A DNA stretch of 64,000 nucleotides from Cricetomys ansorgei (GCA_026225945.1 JAMJFZ010000679.1:186001-250000), one strand, 5' to 3'; shown: positions 34,660-46,521, counted from the first letter of the stretch. Made by a program: numbers and translations. The notes: generated by a model not told the origin, from the letters alone.

Positions 34660-35090
34660 GTGCTGGCTGGTTTCGGTGTCAACTTGACACAAGCTAGGGT
34701 CCTCTGAAAAGAAGGAATCTTAATTGAGAAAATGCCTCCATGTGACTGGCCTGTGGGCAAGCCTGCAGGGTATTTACTTGATTGATAATTGATGTGGGAG
34801 GGCTAGGTGCACCATGGGTGCTACTCCTGGCAGGTGGTCCTGGACAGAATAAGAAAACGAACTGAGCAAACTTGGGGGTGGGGTGGGCAGGAGGATGACA
34901 AGTCAGTAAGCATAGATTTGGATGTGTAGTCCCCATAGGCTCAGAGATTTGAATGCTTAGTCCCCAGTAGGTGAACTGTTTAGAAGGATTAGGAGGTGTG
35001 GCCTTGTTGAAGGAGGTGAGTCGAATGGGATTGGGCTTTGAGGTTAAAAAGCCTGCACCAAACCCAAATCAATAAAAGTTTAGTTGGCAC
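34660..35090 (+). repeat. Rodent mid-repetitive element (RMER1-like) and second repeat
   Basis: 'gtgtcaacttgacacaagct' and 'ttaattgagaaaatgcctcc' are hallmarks of a common rodent element seen again at 36948. A second repeat starts at about 34915 ('taggaggtgtggccttgttg'). The family name is by memory. Confidence 0.5.
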
Positions 35091-35161
35091 TAACTCTGTA
35101 GTGATCAAAAACATGGTCTTTAAAGAGACTTGAGCATCTAGCCTGAAAGTTTGAAATTGGG

Positions 35162-35182
35162 AAAAAAAAAAAAAAAAAAAAA
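35162..35182 (+). repeat. Poly(A) run
   Basis: About 20 consecutive A. Confidence 0.9.
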
Positions 35183-35264
35183 CACATTTCTTTGAGCCAT
35201 AATTTCCTCTTTTCTAGATGAAACTTTTCACTGCACTCGTTGGCTGTGCATATTAGTTACCACA

Positions 35265-35540
35265 GTGGTCCTGGCTGTTTTACATCGCTATAACGAAGTA
35301 TGTGGGCTGAGGTCCTTTTAAAATGGTTTATGAGGCTCATAATTCTGTTGACTGGAAGGACCAAACAGCATCCATAGTACAGCTGGCAGAGGCTCCCTGC
35401 TGTGTCATAATGGGAGGGGGAGGGGTTAAGGGAACCAGGACACAGAAGGGGCATCAGCTTGACGAGGATCCAAGAGAGAGAAAGTCAAGGCTGGCTCTTG
35501 ATAAAGCCCAATCTTCACAAGAATGAATCTCCTCTCTGTG
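35265..35540 (-). mobile_element. MaLR-type LTR remnant, minus orientation
   Basis: 'catcgctataacgaagtatg' and 'ggtttatgaggctcataatt' fit the reversed 3' end of MaLR LTRs. Confidence 0.45.
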
Positions 35541-35623
35541 ATGGGAATTAAACCTAGGGTCTTACATGTGCTACATGCTAAGCATGCACTTGAGAGAGCC
35601 AGCACCCCTAGTGGTGGGGGCAC

Positions 35624-35893
35624 TGACCCTGCCTCCCTGTTTAATGTCAAGTACTCACTTTCCCAGAAACACTTGTTTCCTCATGACAGTTAACTAGCCA
35701 ATCCAGTATTCAAGTTCTGACCAATCAGAGAGATCCCCTGTTTCCTTTAAAAACCCATGTGGCCAGCTTTCTGGGTCGGCCATCTTGTATGCTGCCTGAC
35801 CCCTGCATGCAGGAAGCGTTGTGTAATAAAGTGCCTTTGCTTGTTGCATACGTGGCCTCGGTGTTCTCTGTGTGGCAAATGTCGGACCTTACA
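35624..35893 (+). mobile_element. Candidate short solo LTR
   Basis: TGACCC...TTACA between GCAC at 35620-35623 and 35894-35897. The interior has promoter-like order: 'gaccaatcagagagatcc' (CCAAT), 'tttaaaaaccc' (TATA-like), 'gtgtaataaagtgcctttgc' (poly(A) signal), then U5-like sequence. A 4-bp duplication would fit an ERV1-type element, but four bases can match by chance. Confidence 0.55.
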
Positions 35894-35934
35894 GCACTCT
35901 GTCTCAAAACTGTATCCCAACCATCTTTTTATCT

Positions 35935-36072
35935 TATTTATTTTTTTATTTTGAAGTTTACCCAGTTAGCTTTGAACTCATTCTGTAACCCAGGGCAGGC
36001 CTTGAACTTGGGATTCCCTTGCCTAAGCCTCCTGAGTAACTAGGATTACAGATTTATACCACCAGGCCCAGC
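35935..36072 (-). repeat. B1-related SINE, minus orientation
   Basis: 'tttgaactcattctgtaacc' and 'gagtaactaggattacagat', ending 'accaccaggcccagc'. Confidence 0.65.
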
Positions 36073-36940
36073 ATGAGTCCACTCCCATGAGCCACTACCA
36101 CAAAACAACATTAATCCATTCATGGGCTTGGAGGCCTCATGACCGAATATTCTTACAGGAAGCCCACCTCTTAAAAGGTCCACTGCTCTCACAGTGCAAC
36201 CCTGGGGACCAAGCTTTCAGCACATGAACCTTCGGGAGACAAAGCATACCTAAAACAGCAGACATAGTACACATTTTCTTTAAGCAATAAAAACAAGCAC
36301 TCTTTCTAGAAAATTCTCCACTTCTGTGGCTGGAGTTGGAGCTGCCCCAGTCCTACCCAGAACAATATCTAAAATGAAGCTAGGTCAACAGGTGTTCTGA
36401 GAACCAGAAAGGAAATCAGACTGAATCCTACCCCAGAGCAAAGAAGACACACAGCAGGCCTAGGACCCAAATTACCGACCAGTGGGGATAGGATATATAA
36501 GAAAAAAAATGTTGCCAAAGAGAAGTAAATTTGAGAGAAGGAGATTAGACAGCATCCCAGCATTCCAAGGACAGTTTTAAAATTCAATTGATTTGCACTG
36601 TATCTGTGGCATGGAGCCAAAAGAATTCTACTTACTACAGGACAGGATGCTTACATCATTCTGACCCAGCGCATTCAAGTTTTTATTTGCTCATATAAAT
36701 GAATTATTTCTTCCCTATTATACATCGGGAGGAAAAACTAAGATGCTTACATAAAAGCTTACTTTAAAATTTTAGTGAGCGTTGTTAAGCTTTAGATCAA
36801 AATGGAATCCCAACCTATGCAATGACATCTTCTATGCATGTTCAGGCTAGAACTGATATGTATGCAATACTTCATGGTCACAAAGCAGAGCACTGGTCTG
36901 AAGAAATAGAATGCCATCCACCAATGAGCAGTCACTGTGT
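36073..36940. other. Non-coding sequence
   Basis: No exon or confident repeat recognised. Confidence 0.4.
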
Positions 36941-36944
36941 GCTG

Positions 36945-37365
36945 GTGAGTCTTTTGTCAACTTGACACAAGCTAGGATCATCTGAGAAGAAGGAATCTTA
37001 ACTGAGAAAATGCCTGTCACGTTGGCCTTTTGGAAAATCCGTGGGGCGTTTTTGGTTTTTTGGTTTTTGGTTAATGCTTCATGTAAGAAATTCCAGTCCT
37101 CTGTGAGCAGTGTCAACCTTAGGTAGATGGTCCTGTGGTGTATAAGAAAGCAGGCTGAGCAAGTTAGGCACAGCAGACCAGTAAGCAGCACCTGCCCACG
37201 GGTCTGCTTCAGTTCCTGCCTCCAGGTTCCTACTCTGAGCTCCTGCCCTGACTTCCCTCAGTGAAGGAGTGTGACCTGGGAGTTATGAGATGCACTAAAA
37301 CCTTTCCCTCTGTAAGTTATTTTTGGTCAGTGTTTATCACAGCACCGAAAACCAAACTAGGCAAA
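36945..37365 (+). repeat. Rodent mid-repetitive element (RMER1-like)
   Basis: 'tttgtcaacttgacacaagc', 'gtataagaaagcaggctgag', 'agcagcacctgcccacgggt', ending 'accgaaaaccaaactaggca'. A nearly full copy. Confidence 0.6.
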
Positions 37366-38118
37366 AAACAAACAAACATTACTTTCCACTTTTTTTCTAG
37401 TGGCCACACTAAAAGCTAAGGTAAAACAAATTAGTTCAGTTTTACAGTACCTCTCATTAGGTCAGTAGATGCAAAGTATTGGTGCTTCACTGTGGAGTCA
37501 GTAAGATTCTCTTCCTGCTACATACTTGATAGGCTTTGCATTTTACATTTACAGTGTATTTCATTTTGCACTCGCCTCCTAGAGTTATGGCTACTGTGTG
37601 ATTCAGCACAGATATAAAATGTTTCAATCTTCCTATCAACCCAAGAAGACAAGCTTTTGTAGTCATAAATGAGAAAACTAAAACTCAAAGAAGTAAAGAT
37701 CGTTTTCCAACATCAGCTAATCAGTGCAAAGCCTAAGCTCCAACCTTGGCCTCTAGCCTCTACCTCTGAAGCTCTGCACCTCACTGTGTGGTCTGCAGAG
37801 TAAGAACCATGCTCAACATGATCCTGAAATACGGTCACATCAAAGATGCATAGGATAAGGCCCCACCCACACAGTGCGTCTCACAAATATGAGGACTCTA
37901 TTTCCTCTCAGATCACAGACAGCCTTTAATGAAAATAATCTCCATATCCATACTTCTCTGTGTATGGGGATTCACGAATGGAATTAATTACTGTCGATAA
38001 CATATGGCTTCCTTCCCCAGCACATTCTCTAGCCCACAAGGTACCCGCTGTGTTCACAAAAAACAAATGTATGTGTGCATGCATATATATGAAATGCATG
38101 TACACACCAACATGCGTG

Positions 38119-38159
<41 letters not shown>

Positions 38160-38460
38160 TGCTTCCATAGCTCTTACTATTTCCAAAATGGCTAGAACAA
38201 TAAATATACCTTTTGTTAAAGTATTTGGCCTTTAGTTCCTAAAGCAGGTTTAGAGCCATAAAGAATTAAAACTGTCCTTGTTATGATTCTGGGGCAACTT
38301 GGGCCTCAGAACAACACCTCTCTCTGATCTTCTACCTTCCTTTTATCTGCACTACTGAAAGCTCACCATAATAACTAGGATTTTCTTCTCCAAGTCAGAT
38401 CACTAAAACCAAAAATGTATTATAACCTCCTGCTTCTCCTGTCTTACACCTGACCAGAAA
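37366..38460. other. Non-coding sequence with one CA microsatellite
   Basis: No exon recognised; the CA tract is at 38120-38157. Confidence 0.4.
38120..38157 (+). repeat. (CA)n microsatellite
   Basis: About 19 CA units. Confidence 0.95.
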
Positions 38461-38559
38461 GACATTCTTGGCCTGCCTTGTCTAACAATAGCTCCTAAGA
38501 CCTTTGTTCCACCCTGAGTCCTGTCCTGTACCAGAAAGGAAGGCATGTGTACAAGGGAC

Positions 38560-39170
38560 CAGGAAGAATCTGGACAGACAGGCTGTGCTGGGTTCTCTGT
38601 GTCTGAGCATAAGGTGATAACCTTCTACCCAGTCACATTGCTATGCTGTTTGCCAATGCTTCAGTGAAGCACTATACAGTGAAGTTCTCCATAAAAACCA
38701 GCAGAAGGGTTCAGAGAGCTTTTGGGTAGCTGAATCTGTGAAGACTGAGGAAAGTGAAGAGGAACTTGTCCACGGTCCCCGGAGCAGCCAGGCCCCTGCC
38801 AGACAGTTGCATATATGTGTCCTCATTCAAATCCTTATTTGTAGTCTTACAATAAACCGATAAATGCATTTTCCTGGGTTCTGTGAGCCACCCTGGCAAA
38901 TGAACTGAGCCAAACCAGGGAGCTATAAGGACCTGCTTGTAGCCAGCCAGTCAGAAGCCCAGAGGCCCGGACTCCTGACTGATGCCTGAATAGTCCTTTG
39001 CAATTGAGCCCTTAACGTGTGGAATCTGGTGCTGCCCACAAGTAGGCATGGGCAGAACTGAATTGCCAGCTGAAATCTGCTACGGACTTGATTGTTTGCT
39101 AGCTGGTGAGGAGAGATCCCCATGTATTTTGAGATCTTGGAAGTGGTGTGCGCTACAGTAGTACCGTAAA
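38560..39170 (+). mobile_element. Ancient ERVL-class LTR (MER21-like)
   Basis: 'aataaaccgataaatgcatt', 'gggttctgtgagccaccctg', 'gtagccagccagtcagaagc' and 'gtggaatctggtgctgccca' follow, in order, the 3' half of an old mammalian MER21-type LTR. Older than the rodent-specific repeats around it. Confidence 0.55.
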
Positions 39171-39199
39171 AGTACAGTAACAGTACAGTAAAAGGAATG

Positions 39200-39385
39200 G
39201 AGCTTGCCTTTCCTCACTGTCACTGGAGCACCCAAAGTGCCTATGTTGAAGCCCTACTTCCAGCCCCCAAAACATGATGGTATATATTAGAGATGGGGAC
39301 CTTCAGGAGTAATTGGGTTAAAATGAGGTCATAAAGGATGAGGGCTTGGCCCTAGCACGACAATTATACCTTCCCATCTAAGGCT
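39200..39385 (+). mobile_element. Ancient MaLR-like repeat, 5' part
   Basis: 'cctatgttgaagccctactt' and 'gttaaaatgaggtcataaag' match an old mammalian repeat whose end seems to resume at about 40430 after the L1 insertion. Confidence 0.45.
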
Positions 39386-39389
39386 TAAA

Positions 39390-40400
39390 GAAAGTTGTGG
39401 CAGAGGGGGATGGAAAGAAAGTAAGAACCAGAAGAAAGGGAGATCTTCCAAATGGCAATTGCAATCATGAACTCTCAGTGGTTGTAGCTGCCTGCACTGG
39501 GCCAGCACAACAATGGACCCATCAGCAATCAAGCAGGGACAGGGGAAGACTCAGGGTGCCCAACACTCACTGCGTGCTACTTGCTACTAATAAGATTCAG
39601 GAAGAGGGAGAACCTTTGCCTTCAGTTGTGTGTCCACTGACGAAGTCACCAAATGCCAATGGAGAGCATCAAGCCAGTGGTCACACAGTTGGCTCTAAAT
39701 GGACCACAAGACAATGCCAGAAGTTTAAAATCCGAGAAAGAAACTGGAAGGGAGGAGAGGGAGTTGATAAGAATGGTGTTGGACCCCCAAAGGCCCAAAC
39801 CGGGACGCTGCACCCCCACAGAGACTCACAGACGGGATATCGATGCAAATAGCAAGAGGATTTATTCCAGTGCACTGGGACCGTTCTAACATGCAGGATA
39901 GAACCGGCCCCAAGGAGCAAATGGTGAAGCTTTTTATACCGTTGTTGGGCACAAACCGATTTGGTACAAGTTGATTGGTTCCCAAATTGTTTTCCCATTT
40001 TGATAGGTAGGGGTCAGTTAACCTTTAAATTGATTGGTGTTGGCATATAGCAAGGTCGCGGGCACCAGGAAATGTAAAGTCCCTTGCCCAAGGCTATTAG
40101 GCGGCGGCTGTAGCTGCTGCTCATTTTAGGAATTTGGGCTGGGTCACAGTGCTCTTGAATTAAGCCTGACAATAATTGTTTTATGGTTTCTGGGGTAGGC
40201 TAGTTCTTGGAACAGGGAGTTCTGGAAAGTACTCAATAATTATTGTATTGAGTAGAGAAAGCCAGGGCCGTGGGTCTCCGGCCTCACAATGGAAAGAAGA
40301 TAAGAGGGGATGGAGACAGACAGAGAGAGAGAAATCAGAATACATTCTACATATGCACGAAATTGTAATAAAAAATAAATCAATTTTTAAAATATTATTT
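39390..40400 (+). mobile_element. L1 3' UTR, interrupted by an LTR
   Basis: 'aactctcagtggttgtagct' and 'aatggacccatcagcaatca' are rodent L1 3' UTR phrases; the end 'cacgaaattgtaataaaaaa' is an L1-style poly(A) junction. Removing 39777-40288 restores a continuous purine-rich UTR. Confidence 0.7.
39777..40288 (-). mobile_element. Solo ERV1-type LTR with 4-bp TSD
   Basis: On the minus strand it starts TGTGAGGCC and ends TCCAACA; ATGG lies at 39773-39776 and 40289-40292. In order on that strand are CCAAT motifs, TATAAAAAGC (about 39940), and AATAAA in 'ggaataaatcctcttgctat'. The downstream U5 is gammaretrovirus-like in layout, and a 4-bp duplication fits that class. No internal viral genes are present. 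Confidence 0.88.
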
Positions 40401-40429
40401 TAAAATGATGAATTCATGAGCCAGGAGTC

Positions 40430-40655
40430 CTGTGAAGGGATTAGTAACTATAAAAGAGCAGAGTGATCAGCGCTTTCCATCATGTGAAGACATAGCGAGA
40501 AAGTGGCTCCCCATGAGCCACAAAAAAGTCTGCACCAGGTCCTTAGTTAGCCTTAGTTATGTTGTCCTCCAAACAGATAAAATAAATACCTGCTGTTTGT
40601 GCCACCAGCCTGTGATACTTTGTTACAGCAGCTTGAGTCAAGGCAGTCCAAGAGT
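40430..40655 (+). mobile_element. Ancient MaLR-like repeat, 3' part
   Basis: 'catcatgtgaagacatagcg', 'tgtttgtgccaccagcctgt' and 'ttgttacagcagcttgagtc' match the 3' end of the repeat begun at about 39200. Confidence 0.5.
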
Positions 40656-40667
40656 TACTGGACTATC

Positions 40668-41120
40668 TGTTGTGGGAGATTTTAGTTATGGATAATGTTC
40701 CAGTAAGCTGTCCTTGAACATGCATTTTACATTTAAAGGATTCACTGCCTACCAGTAAACAAAGGAGTGGCTATCCGGCTCTCCACAAGAATGGGACATT
40801 CCTTAGCATTAAGGCAGATGAAGGTTAGGCTCCATTGATTTGTATATTGGAAGGCTGGGTGGAGAGAGAGAGAGGATTTGGAATAAAAAAGAACTAGGAA
40901 GAGGGAGAGAGGAGACAGACAGACATCAGAGAACAAGGAAGAAGGTAGGAGCAAGAGGAGAGCTAAGAGGAAAGGATGGGTGAAGAGCCTTGGAATGAGC
41001 TCTCTGCCTAGCTGCCCGGGTATTAGAATTCCCTGAGATTTGACATGGTTTGTGATTAATAAAGAGCATTGGAAAATTAACAATGGACTCTCCGTTAAGC
41101 GCCATAACGTTATTTTAACA
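40668..41120 (+). mobile_element. Solo LTR, family A copy 2
   Basis: TGTTGTGGGAG...TTTTAACA with an exact 6-bp duplication ACTATC at 40662-40667 and 41121-41126. It aligns to 15242-15697 nearly end to end in the same orientation, differing by small indels, including an extra 'tgcattttacattta' in this copy (about 40721) and variable purine repeats. Confidence 0.92.
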
Positions 41121-41465
41121 ACTATCTCCTTGCCTAGGCCCTAGAGATCCATGGGCTTCTGCTGGCTTCCTCGGTTCAGCTTCTCCCAAGCTAGCAGCTG
41201 TGAGATGAGACCCACCGGGAGAAGCTGGTCCCAATATCTGATGCCGCAGGCACAGAGCAGCCGAGTGTGGCCCAAATCATCTGAGCTCATGCACCTGATT
41301 CCTGCCAGGAGAAAAGTGAGTTAACTGTGTGCTGTCTCAAGCCTCTCCATTCAGAGGGTTCTTCGTAGAGTAAAACCTAAGTGACACATGAACGTGCTTC
41401 AGAATTGCTGCAATAAAAACATGTACTGCCTCCGGGTAAGAAAGTGGGCTGAAAGCTGCCTCATA

Positions 41466-41612
41466 GTAAGGGCTGATGGCACACACCTTTAAACCCAGCA
41501 CTCAAGAGGCAGAGGCAGGAGGGTCTCTGAGTTTGAGGTGAGTCTGGTCTATATAGTGAGTTCTAGGCCAGCCAAGACTACATAGTAAGACCCTGTCTCA
41601 TAGAAAGTAAGA
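41466..41612 (+). repeat. B1 SINE
   Basis: 'ggctgatggcacacaccttt', 'agaggcagaggcaggagggt', 'gtaagaccctgtctcataga'. Confidence 0.85.
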
Positions 41613-42400
41613 ATGTGCTTCAGAAATCCACGAAAGGAATAAGATTCCTGGAAAAATGCAAAGAAAGAGAAGCACATGGAAAAGGAGTGGGTAGCAGGTG
41701 AGAGGGGGAAAGATAGATCTGGGTTCAAATCTTAGCTCCACCATCCAGTGTTAAGTCATCCAAAGCTCATTAAACATTCAACTACAACCTGTTCCCCAGA
41801 ATCACTTTTAAGGATGTGCACAGTCTCCAGCAGCCAACCTTCAATAGGCACTCAGCACAGCTCGGATCCCTTCCTCAGCTACCCCTCATGTGCCCAGCGT
41901 GGCCCACAGTGTTACGACTCAGGTGCACTCATGTAGACTGCACCATCACTACATTTTATTGTTAATTCATTCCCAACTCCTTTCCCATACTGAGCAAGTC
42001 ACATGACTAAAAACCCACATGATAAATTATTAAATACCTTGTGAAGTCTGTGCTATGGCTCAGTCCAGACTAAAAGAAGCCCATGGTGTGACTCTCAATG
42101 GGAGAATAAATTCCTGAGGCTAGTAGAGTGCTCCTGGTATAAGTCCTGAAGTCTAAACTTTGAGTGCTGACACCCAGGAGGGAAGAGTTGTGAGCACCAG
42201 ATCCAGGAGACAAAGACCTAAAGTCCTCTCCTCGTTTTGTACTGTGTAACTGCCCTCAGCCTAAATGGACGGCCCCTGCCTACACTGAGGGCAGAGCTTC
42301 TGTTCTCGGTCCGTGACTCACATGCCAGGCACTTAGGACACACACGCCCCCTACAACAACGTTTTACCAGTTCTCCAGGTAATCCTCACGCCAGCCAAGT
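41613..42400. other. Non-coding sequence
   Basis: No exon or confident repeat recognised. Confidence 0.4.
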
Positions 42401-42404
42401 TGAC

Positions 42405-43640
42405 ACGATCACAGAGATGAAAGATCTTTATACTGAAAAGAAATTGGAGAAGACACAAATAAATGGCAATACATCCTGTGCTTTAATGCTGTTACAGTGT
42501 CCCGCCAAGCAAAACAAATTACAAAATCACTATCAAGTACCAGTGACATTAACCATAGAAGAGAAAAACATCCTAAAACCCATGTGAAATCACAAAAGAC
42601 CCCGAACAGACACAACCACTTCAGCAAAAGAAACAAAGCCAGAGGCATCAAACTATTTAATTTCAAAATACACTACAAAGCTATAGTGACAAACCACATG
42701 ATACTGACACAAAACTGACATGTAGGCCAACGGGACAGTCTAGAGAGCTCGGACATAAATCCACACATTTAGGCCTTCCTGACTTTCAACAAGGATACCA
42801 AGAACACACAATAGGGAAAGAGTAAGAAAATGAATGATCACTTAAAAATAGACATATCTCAAAATAAGACATAAAATGACATACCAACAGGTACATGGAA
42901 AAGTGCTCAGTATCTCTCATCATCAGGGTAGTACAAATCAAAACCACAGTGGGCTATCACCTCATGCTTAAAATAACTACTACCAAAACAAGACAAAGAG
43001 TACATGCTGACAAGGATGTAGAAAATGGATGCCCCACACACATACACACACATTCTGTGGGTGGAAATGTATAGCTATTGCAGAAAACTGTTACAGGTTA
43101 CTCAGAATTAAAAATACAACAATTACATGACCCTGAAAACCTACAACTTGATATATATTCAAATGAGATGGAATCAATGTGTCAAATAAGTTCTCCCACC
43201 CCCATATTTATGGAAGTATTATTTACAATAGCTAAGATACTGAATCAAACAAAGTGTCTGTCACTATAAAATTTGATGAAGAAAATGTGGTATGCATACA
43301 CGATGGAATACTATGTATCTACAAAAGAAAGGAATCCCATCATTTGGGACAACACGGATGGACTGAGAGGATGTTTTGTTAAGTGAAATAAGCTAGGCAC
43401 AGAAAGACAAATGCCGCATGATCTCATACGTATGTGGAATACAAACAGTTGGTGCAAACAGAGAGTAAAATGGGGATTACCAGAGACTGGCATGGTGTGG
43501 GGTGGAGTAGGGGTAGAGAAACGTTAGTCAGAGGAGACATCATGACAGAAATACGTTTAAGAAGTCCACTGAATGGCACTGTGACCTCAAAGATGGCTTC
43601 TTATATTCTTAAAACTATAGAAACTGTGTAGTTGTATTCT
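42405..43640 (+). mobile_element. Old degenerate L1, ORF2 end and 3' UTR
   Basis: 'agatgaaagatctttatact' then 'gacctt'-like phrases of the ORF2 C-terminal coding region, 'ccttcctgactttcaacaag', 'tggaatactatgtatctaca' and 'gttaagtgaaataagctagg' run in L1 order. Frames are broken throughout. Confidence 0.75.
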
Positions 43641-43817
43641 CATCACGAAATGATAATTATGTGAAGTAATGTGCTTGTTAATTATCTAGATTCAACCACT
43701 CCACAATCGTATGTGTATGTGTGTATTTGTATTTGTATATCTGTATATAAATGTCATGTTGTACATTATATAAACAACACACATACATGTATATGAACTT
43801 GTAAAGAATAATAAAAG

Positions 43818-43905
43818 AACATAGAGCTGTAGCTCAATGGCAGCGCACTTGTTTACTGTGTGCATTCCTGGGTTCCTGGCGTTCGATCGCTAGCACCAAA
43901 ACGAT
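43818..43905 (+). repeat. ID-type SINE
   Basis: 'agctgtagctcaatggcagc' (A box) and 'tggcgttcgatcgctagcac' (B box), then an A-rich tail. Confidence 0.75.
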
Positions 43906-43968
43906 TTTTAATGCATGTGTAGCCAAGTCATTATTCAAGTTTACTTAAGTGTTTATTTTCTTCTTTTA

Positions 43969-44141
43969 AAGATTTATTTATTTTATTTATATGAGCACCC
44001 TATCTGCATGTACACCTGCATAAGAAGAGGGCAAATCTGACCCCATAGATGGTGGTGACCCATCATGTGGGTGCTGGGAATTGAACTCAGGACTCTGGAA
44101 GAGCAATCAGTGCTCTTAACTGCTGAGCCATCTCTCCAGCC
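43969..44141 (-). repeat. B2 SINE, minus orientation, well preserved
   Basis: Starts 'agatttatttattttattta', 'gggaattgaactcaggactc', ends 'gctgagccatctctccagcc'. Confidence 0.95.
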
Positions 44142-44465
44142 CTTAAGTGTTTATTTTCAGCAGATCAAATTCATTAAAATTTTTAAAAATCAACATATTC
44201 TAAAACAAAGCTTTGAAAAAAAAAGTATAAAATGATATCCTTGTGACAGTGAGGAAAATAGGAATTTGTTAAACAGAATTCAGAAAGCAGTAAATCAAGA
44301 TGAAAAATTAGCAGACAACCTTTAAGACTGTTATGAATCGGAGGGTCGACAATCGGCAATAAACCACGTGCAAAGCAGGCTTGAGGCCTTAGGGCCAACC
44401 TGAGAGTCCCCTCCCCAAAGAAGAGAGTTTTAGTTTTCCATCAAATGCATCATTAACAAGCTGGA

Positions 44466-44566
44466 TATCAATGTACATTCCTGTAATTTAACATTCATGA
44501 GGCTGAGGCAGGAGAATCATGAATTTAAGCTAGCCCAATCTACAAAGTGAGACTCTGAAAAAAAAA
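44466..44566 (+). repeat. B1-related fragment
   Basis: 'gaggctgaggcaggagaatc' followed by a B1-like body and an A run. Confidence 0.6.
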
Positions 44567-44569
44567 ACT

Positions 44570-44770
44570 TTTTTGAGACACAGTTTCTCTGTGGTAACTC
44601 TGGCTGTCCTGAAACTCACTCTGTAGACTAGGCTGGCCTTGAAATCACAGAGATCCACCTGCCTTTGCTTCCCAAGTGCTGGGATTAAAGGCATGTGCCA
44701 CCATTGCCTGGCAAAAAACAAAAAAAAGAAAAAACGAAAAAGAAAAAGAAAAAGAAAAAAGAAAAAAATC
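44570..44770 (-). repeat. B1 SINE, minus orientation, with A-rich flank
   Basis: 'gagacacagtttctctgtgg', 'ccaagtgctgggattaaagg', 'tgccaccattgcctggc'; then about 60 bases of A-rich 'aagaaaaa' repeat. Confidence 0.9.
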
Positions 44771-44863
44771 TAAAAATGTAAATACAAGCCAAATTCACAA
44801 TACATTTATCCAAAGAATTTATATATAAGATATATACTTCAATTAATAAAAATCTACAAATCA

Positions 44864-45040
44864 GGACTGTTGAGATGGCCTAGTAGGTAAAGGCCCTTAA
44901 CACTCAAATATGTTTATCTGAGTTCAATACCTGACCCCACAGTGGAAAGAGAGAACCAGCTCTTCAAGTCTGGCTCTTACCTCTAAACATATGATATGGC
45001 ATACGTGCCCCCCAAACACACTTATCATGCACACACACTA
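44864..45040 (+). repeat. B2/B4-related SINE
   Basis: 'ggactgttgagatggcctag', 'gagttcaatacctgacccca', CA-rich tail. Confidence 0.6.
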
Positions 45041-45121
45041 ATAATTGATCAATTAATTATTAATTACTTTTTACAATCTATAAATCAATAAGAAGAGCAA
45101 TGAAAGCCCAATTAGAAATTT

Positions 45122-45275
45122 GGCAAGCCAGGCAGTGGTGGTGCACACCTTTAATCCCAACACTCAGGAGGTAGAGGCAAGCAGATCTGAGCTCAAGGTC
45201 AGCCTGGTCTACAGAGCAGGTTCCAGGACAGCCAGGGCTACACAGAGAAACCCTATTTTGAAACAAAACAAAACA
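45122..45275 (+). repeat. B1 SINE
   Basis: 'gccaggcagtggtggtgcac', 'ctcaaggtcagcctggtcta', 'agggctacacagagaaaccc'. Confidence 0.95.
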
Positions 45276-45419
45276 AGTTATTATAATCAGGTCTTTCAGA
45301 AAAGACTATATCCAAGTGGCCAATATATTTATGCAATATTTATGACCCCTGAGTCATAATGGAAACTCAAATTCTAACCTCAGGGTATAAGTACTTCATA
45401 CCAAACAGAATGGCTAGAA

Positions 45420-45855
45420 TTGTCCTTTGTGGGAGATTCTTTATTGCCAACATGACTGCATTGAGAACAGTTTACAAGAATAAAAAAAAATTACACCTAT
45501 GGTGTGTTTGTGAGAATGCCCCCAGAAAGGATTGACTAAGGAGGAATGACCTACCCTGAATGTGGGTGATACCACACGATAGGCTGCATGGAAGAAATAA
45601 AAGGGGGGGGTGGAGACAATATCTATTTATCTATCTGTCTATTTCTCTATCTCTCTTTCTGCTTAAGGTATGCCATGAGCTGAGTAGTCTCTGCCATGTG
45701 CTCCTATCATTTACTGCCACATCACAGGCCCAAAAAATCCACGGATCCCAAGAATATGGAGTGAAACCTCAAAAACCATGAGCCAAAATAATAATTCCTG
45801 CTTTCAATAGATCTCTCAGGTATTTGGTCACAGCAAAAGTAAAAATAACTAACAC
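45420..45855 (+). mobile_element. MaLR-type LTR
   Basis: 'gaaagaataaaagg'-like middle, 'tgccacatcacaggcccaaa', 'aaccatgagccaaaataata' and 'caggtatttggtcacagcaa' follow the MT/MaLR 3' end in order. Confidence 0.6.
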
Positions 45856-45989
45856 ACGAACCAGCACCTAAGAAGTGGGGTCATATCTGTGGCCAAAACT
45901 GAGTGGTTGTATTCTTTGACTCTAGTTTGCAAGAGGAATTTGAAAAGATTAGAAGTGGGCTAACAGAAATGTAGGTCATTGCCATTTCA

Positions 45990-46260
45990 AGGAGAAATGC
46001 CACCCATGGACTCATGCATTTGAACACCTGGTCCCCAGATGGTGATGCTCTTTAGGGGAAGACAGGGAGACTCAATGGAGAATATCACTGGGGCCGGGCT
46101 TTGAAGGTCTGCTCACACTCTCTGCTTCCTGTGTGGCTGAGATAGGATGGCTCAGCTCTGCCAGCTGCCATGTCTCCTTGTCGTTATGGACTCCTGCTCT
46201 AGAACTGTAAGCTCAAAAAAAAAATGTCCTTCTTCTGCTGCTGCTCTGTGATGAGAGAGT
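45990..46260 (+). mobile_element. MaLR-type LTR remnant
   Basis: 'gaacacctggtccccagatg', 'tgccatgtctccttgtcgtt', 'agaactgtaagctcaaaaaa'. Confidence 0.45.
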
Positions 46261-46521
46261 CGTGAAAGCAAGACTAAACTTGGGAACTAGGCTGGGAGGG
46301 AAGTCTACTCTAGAAGTGGTGAGACCTGCAGATCCACTTCTTCGGGCCCTGAAGTGGTCAGGTTTATGGGAACAACAGGAGGTCAGGCTGGGGTTTTACA
46401 CTGGCATCAGAATGAAAATAAATGATCACCTCGTAAAGGTTAAGCCCCAAGTTCTCCGCAGCACTTCCTGGGGTGTTCCACATTCTCATAGAGAAAAGCA
46501 GGCAGCAAAGTGGGCCCAGGC

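Noticed and set aside
39397..39852. 151-codon frame at 39.4-39.9 kb
   Set aside because: It spans L1 3' UTR and the edge of an LTR, so it is non-coding.
42409..43640. Possible L1 ORF2 coding capacity
   Set aside because: The frame is broken by many stops and shifts; only old L1 remnant.
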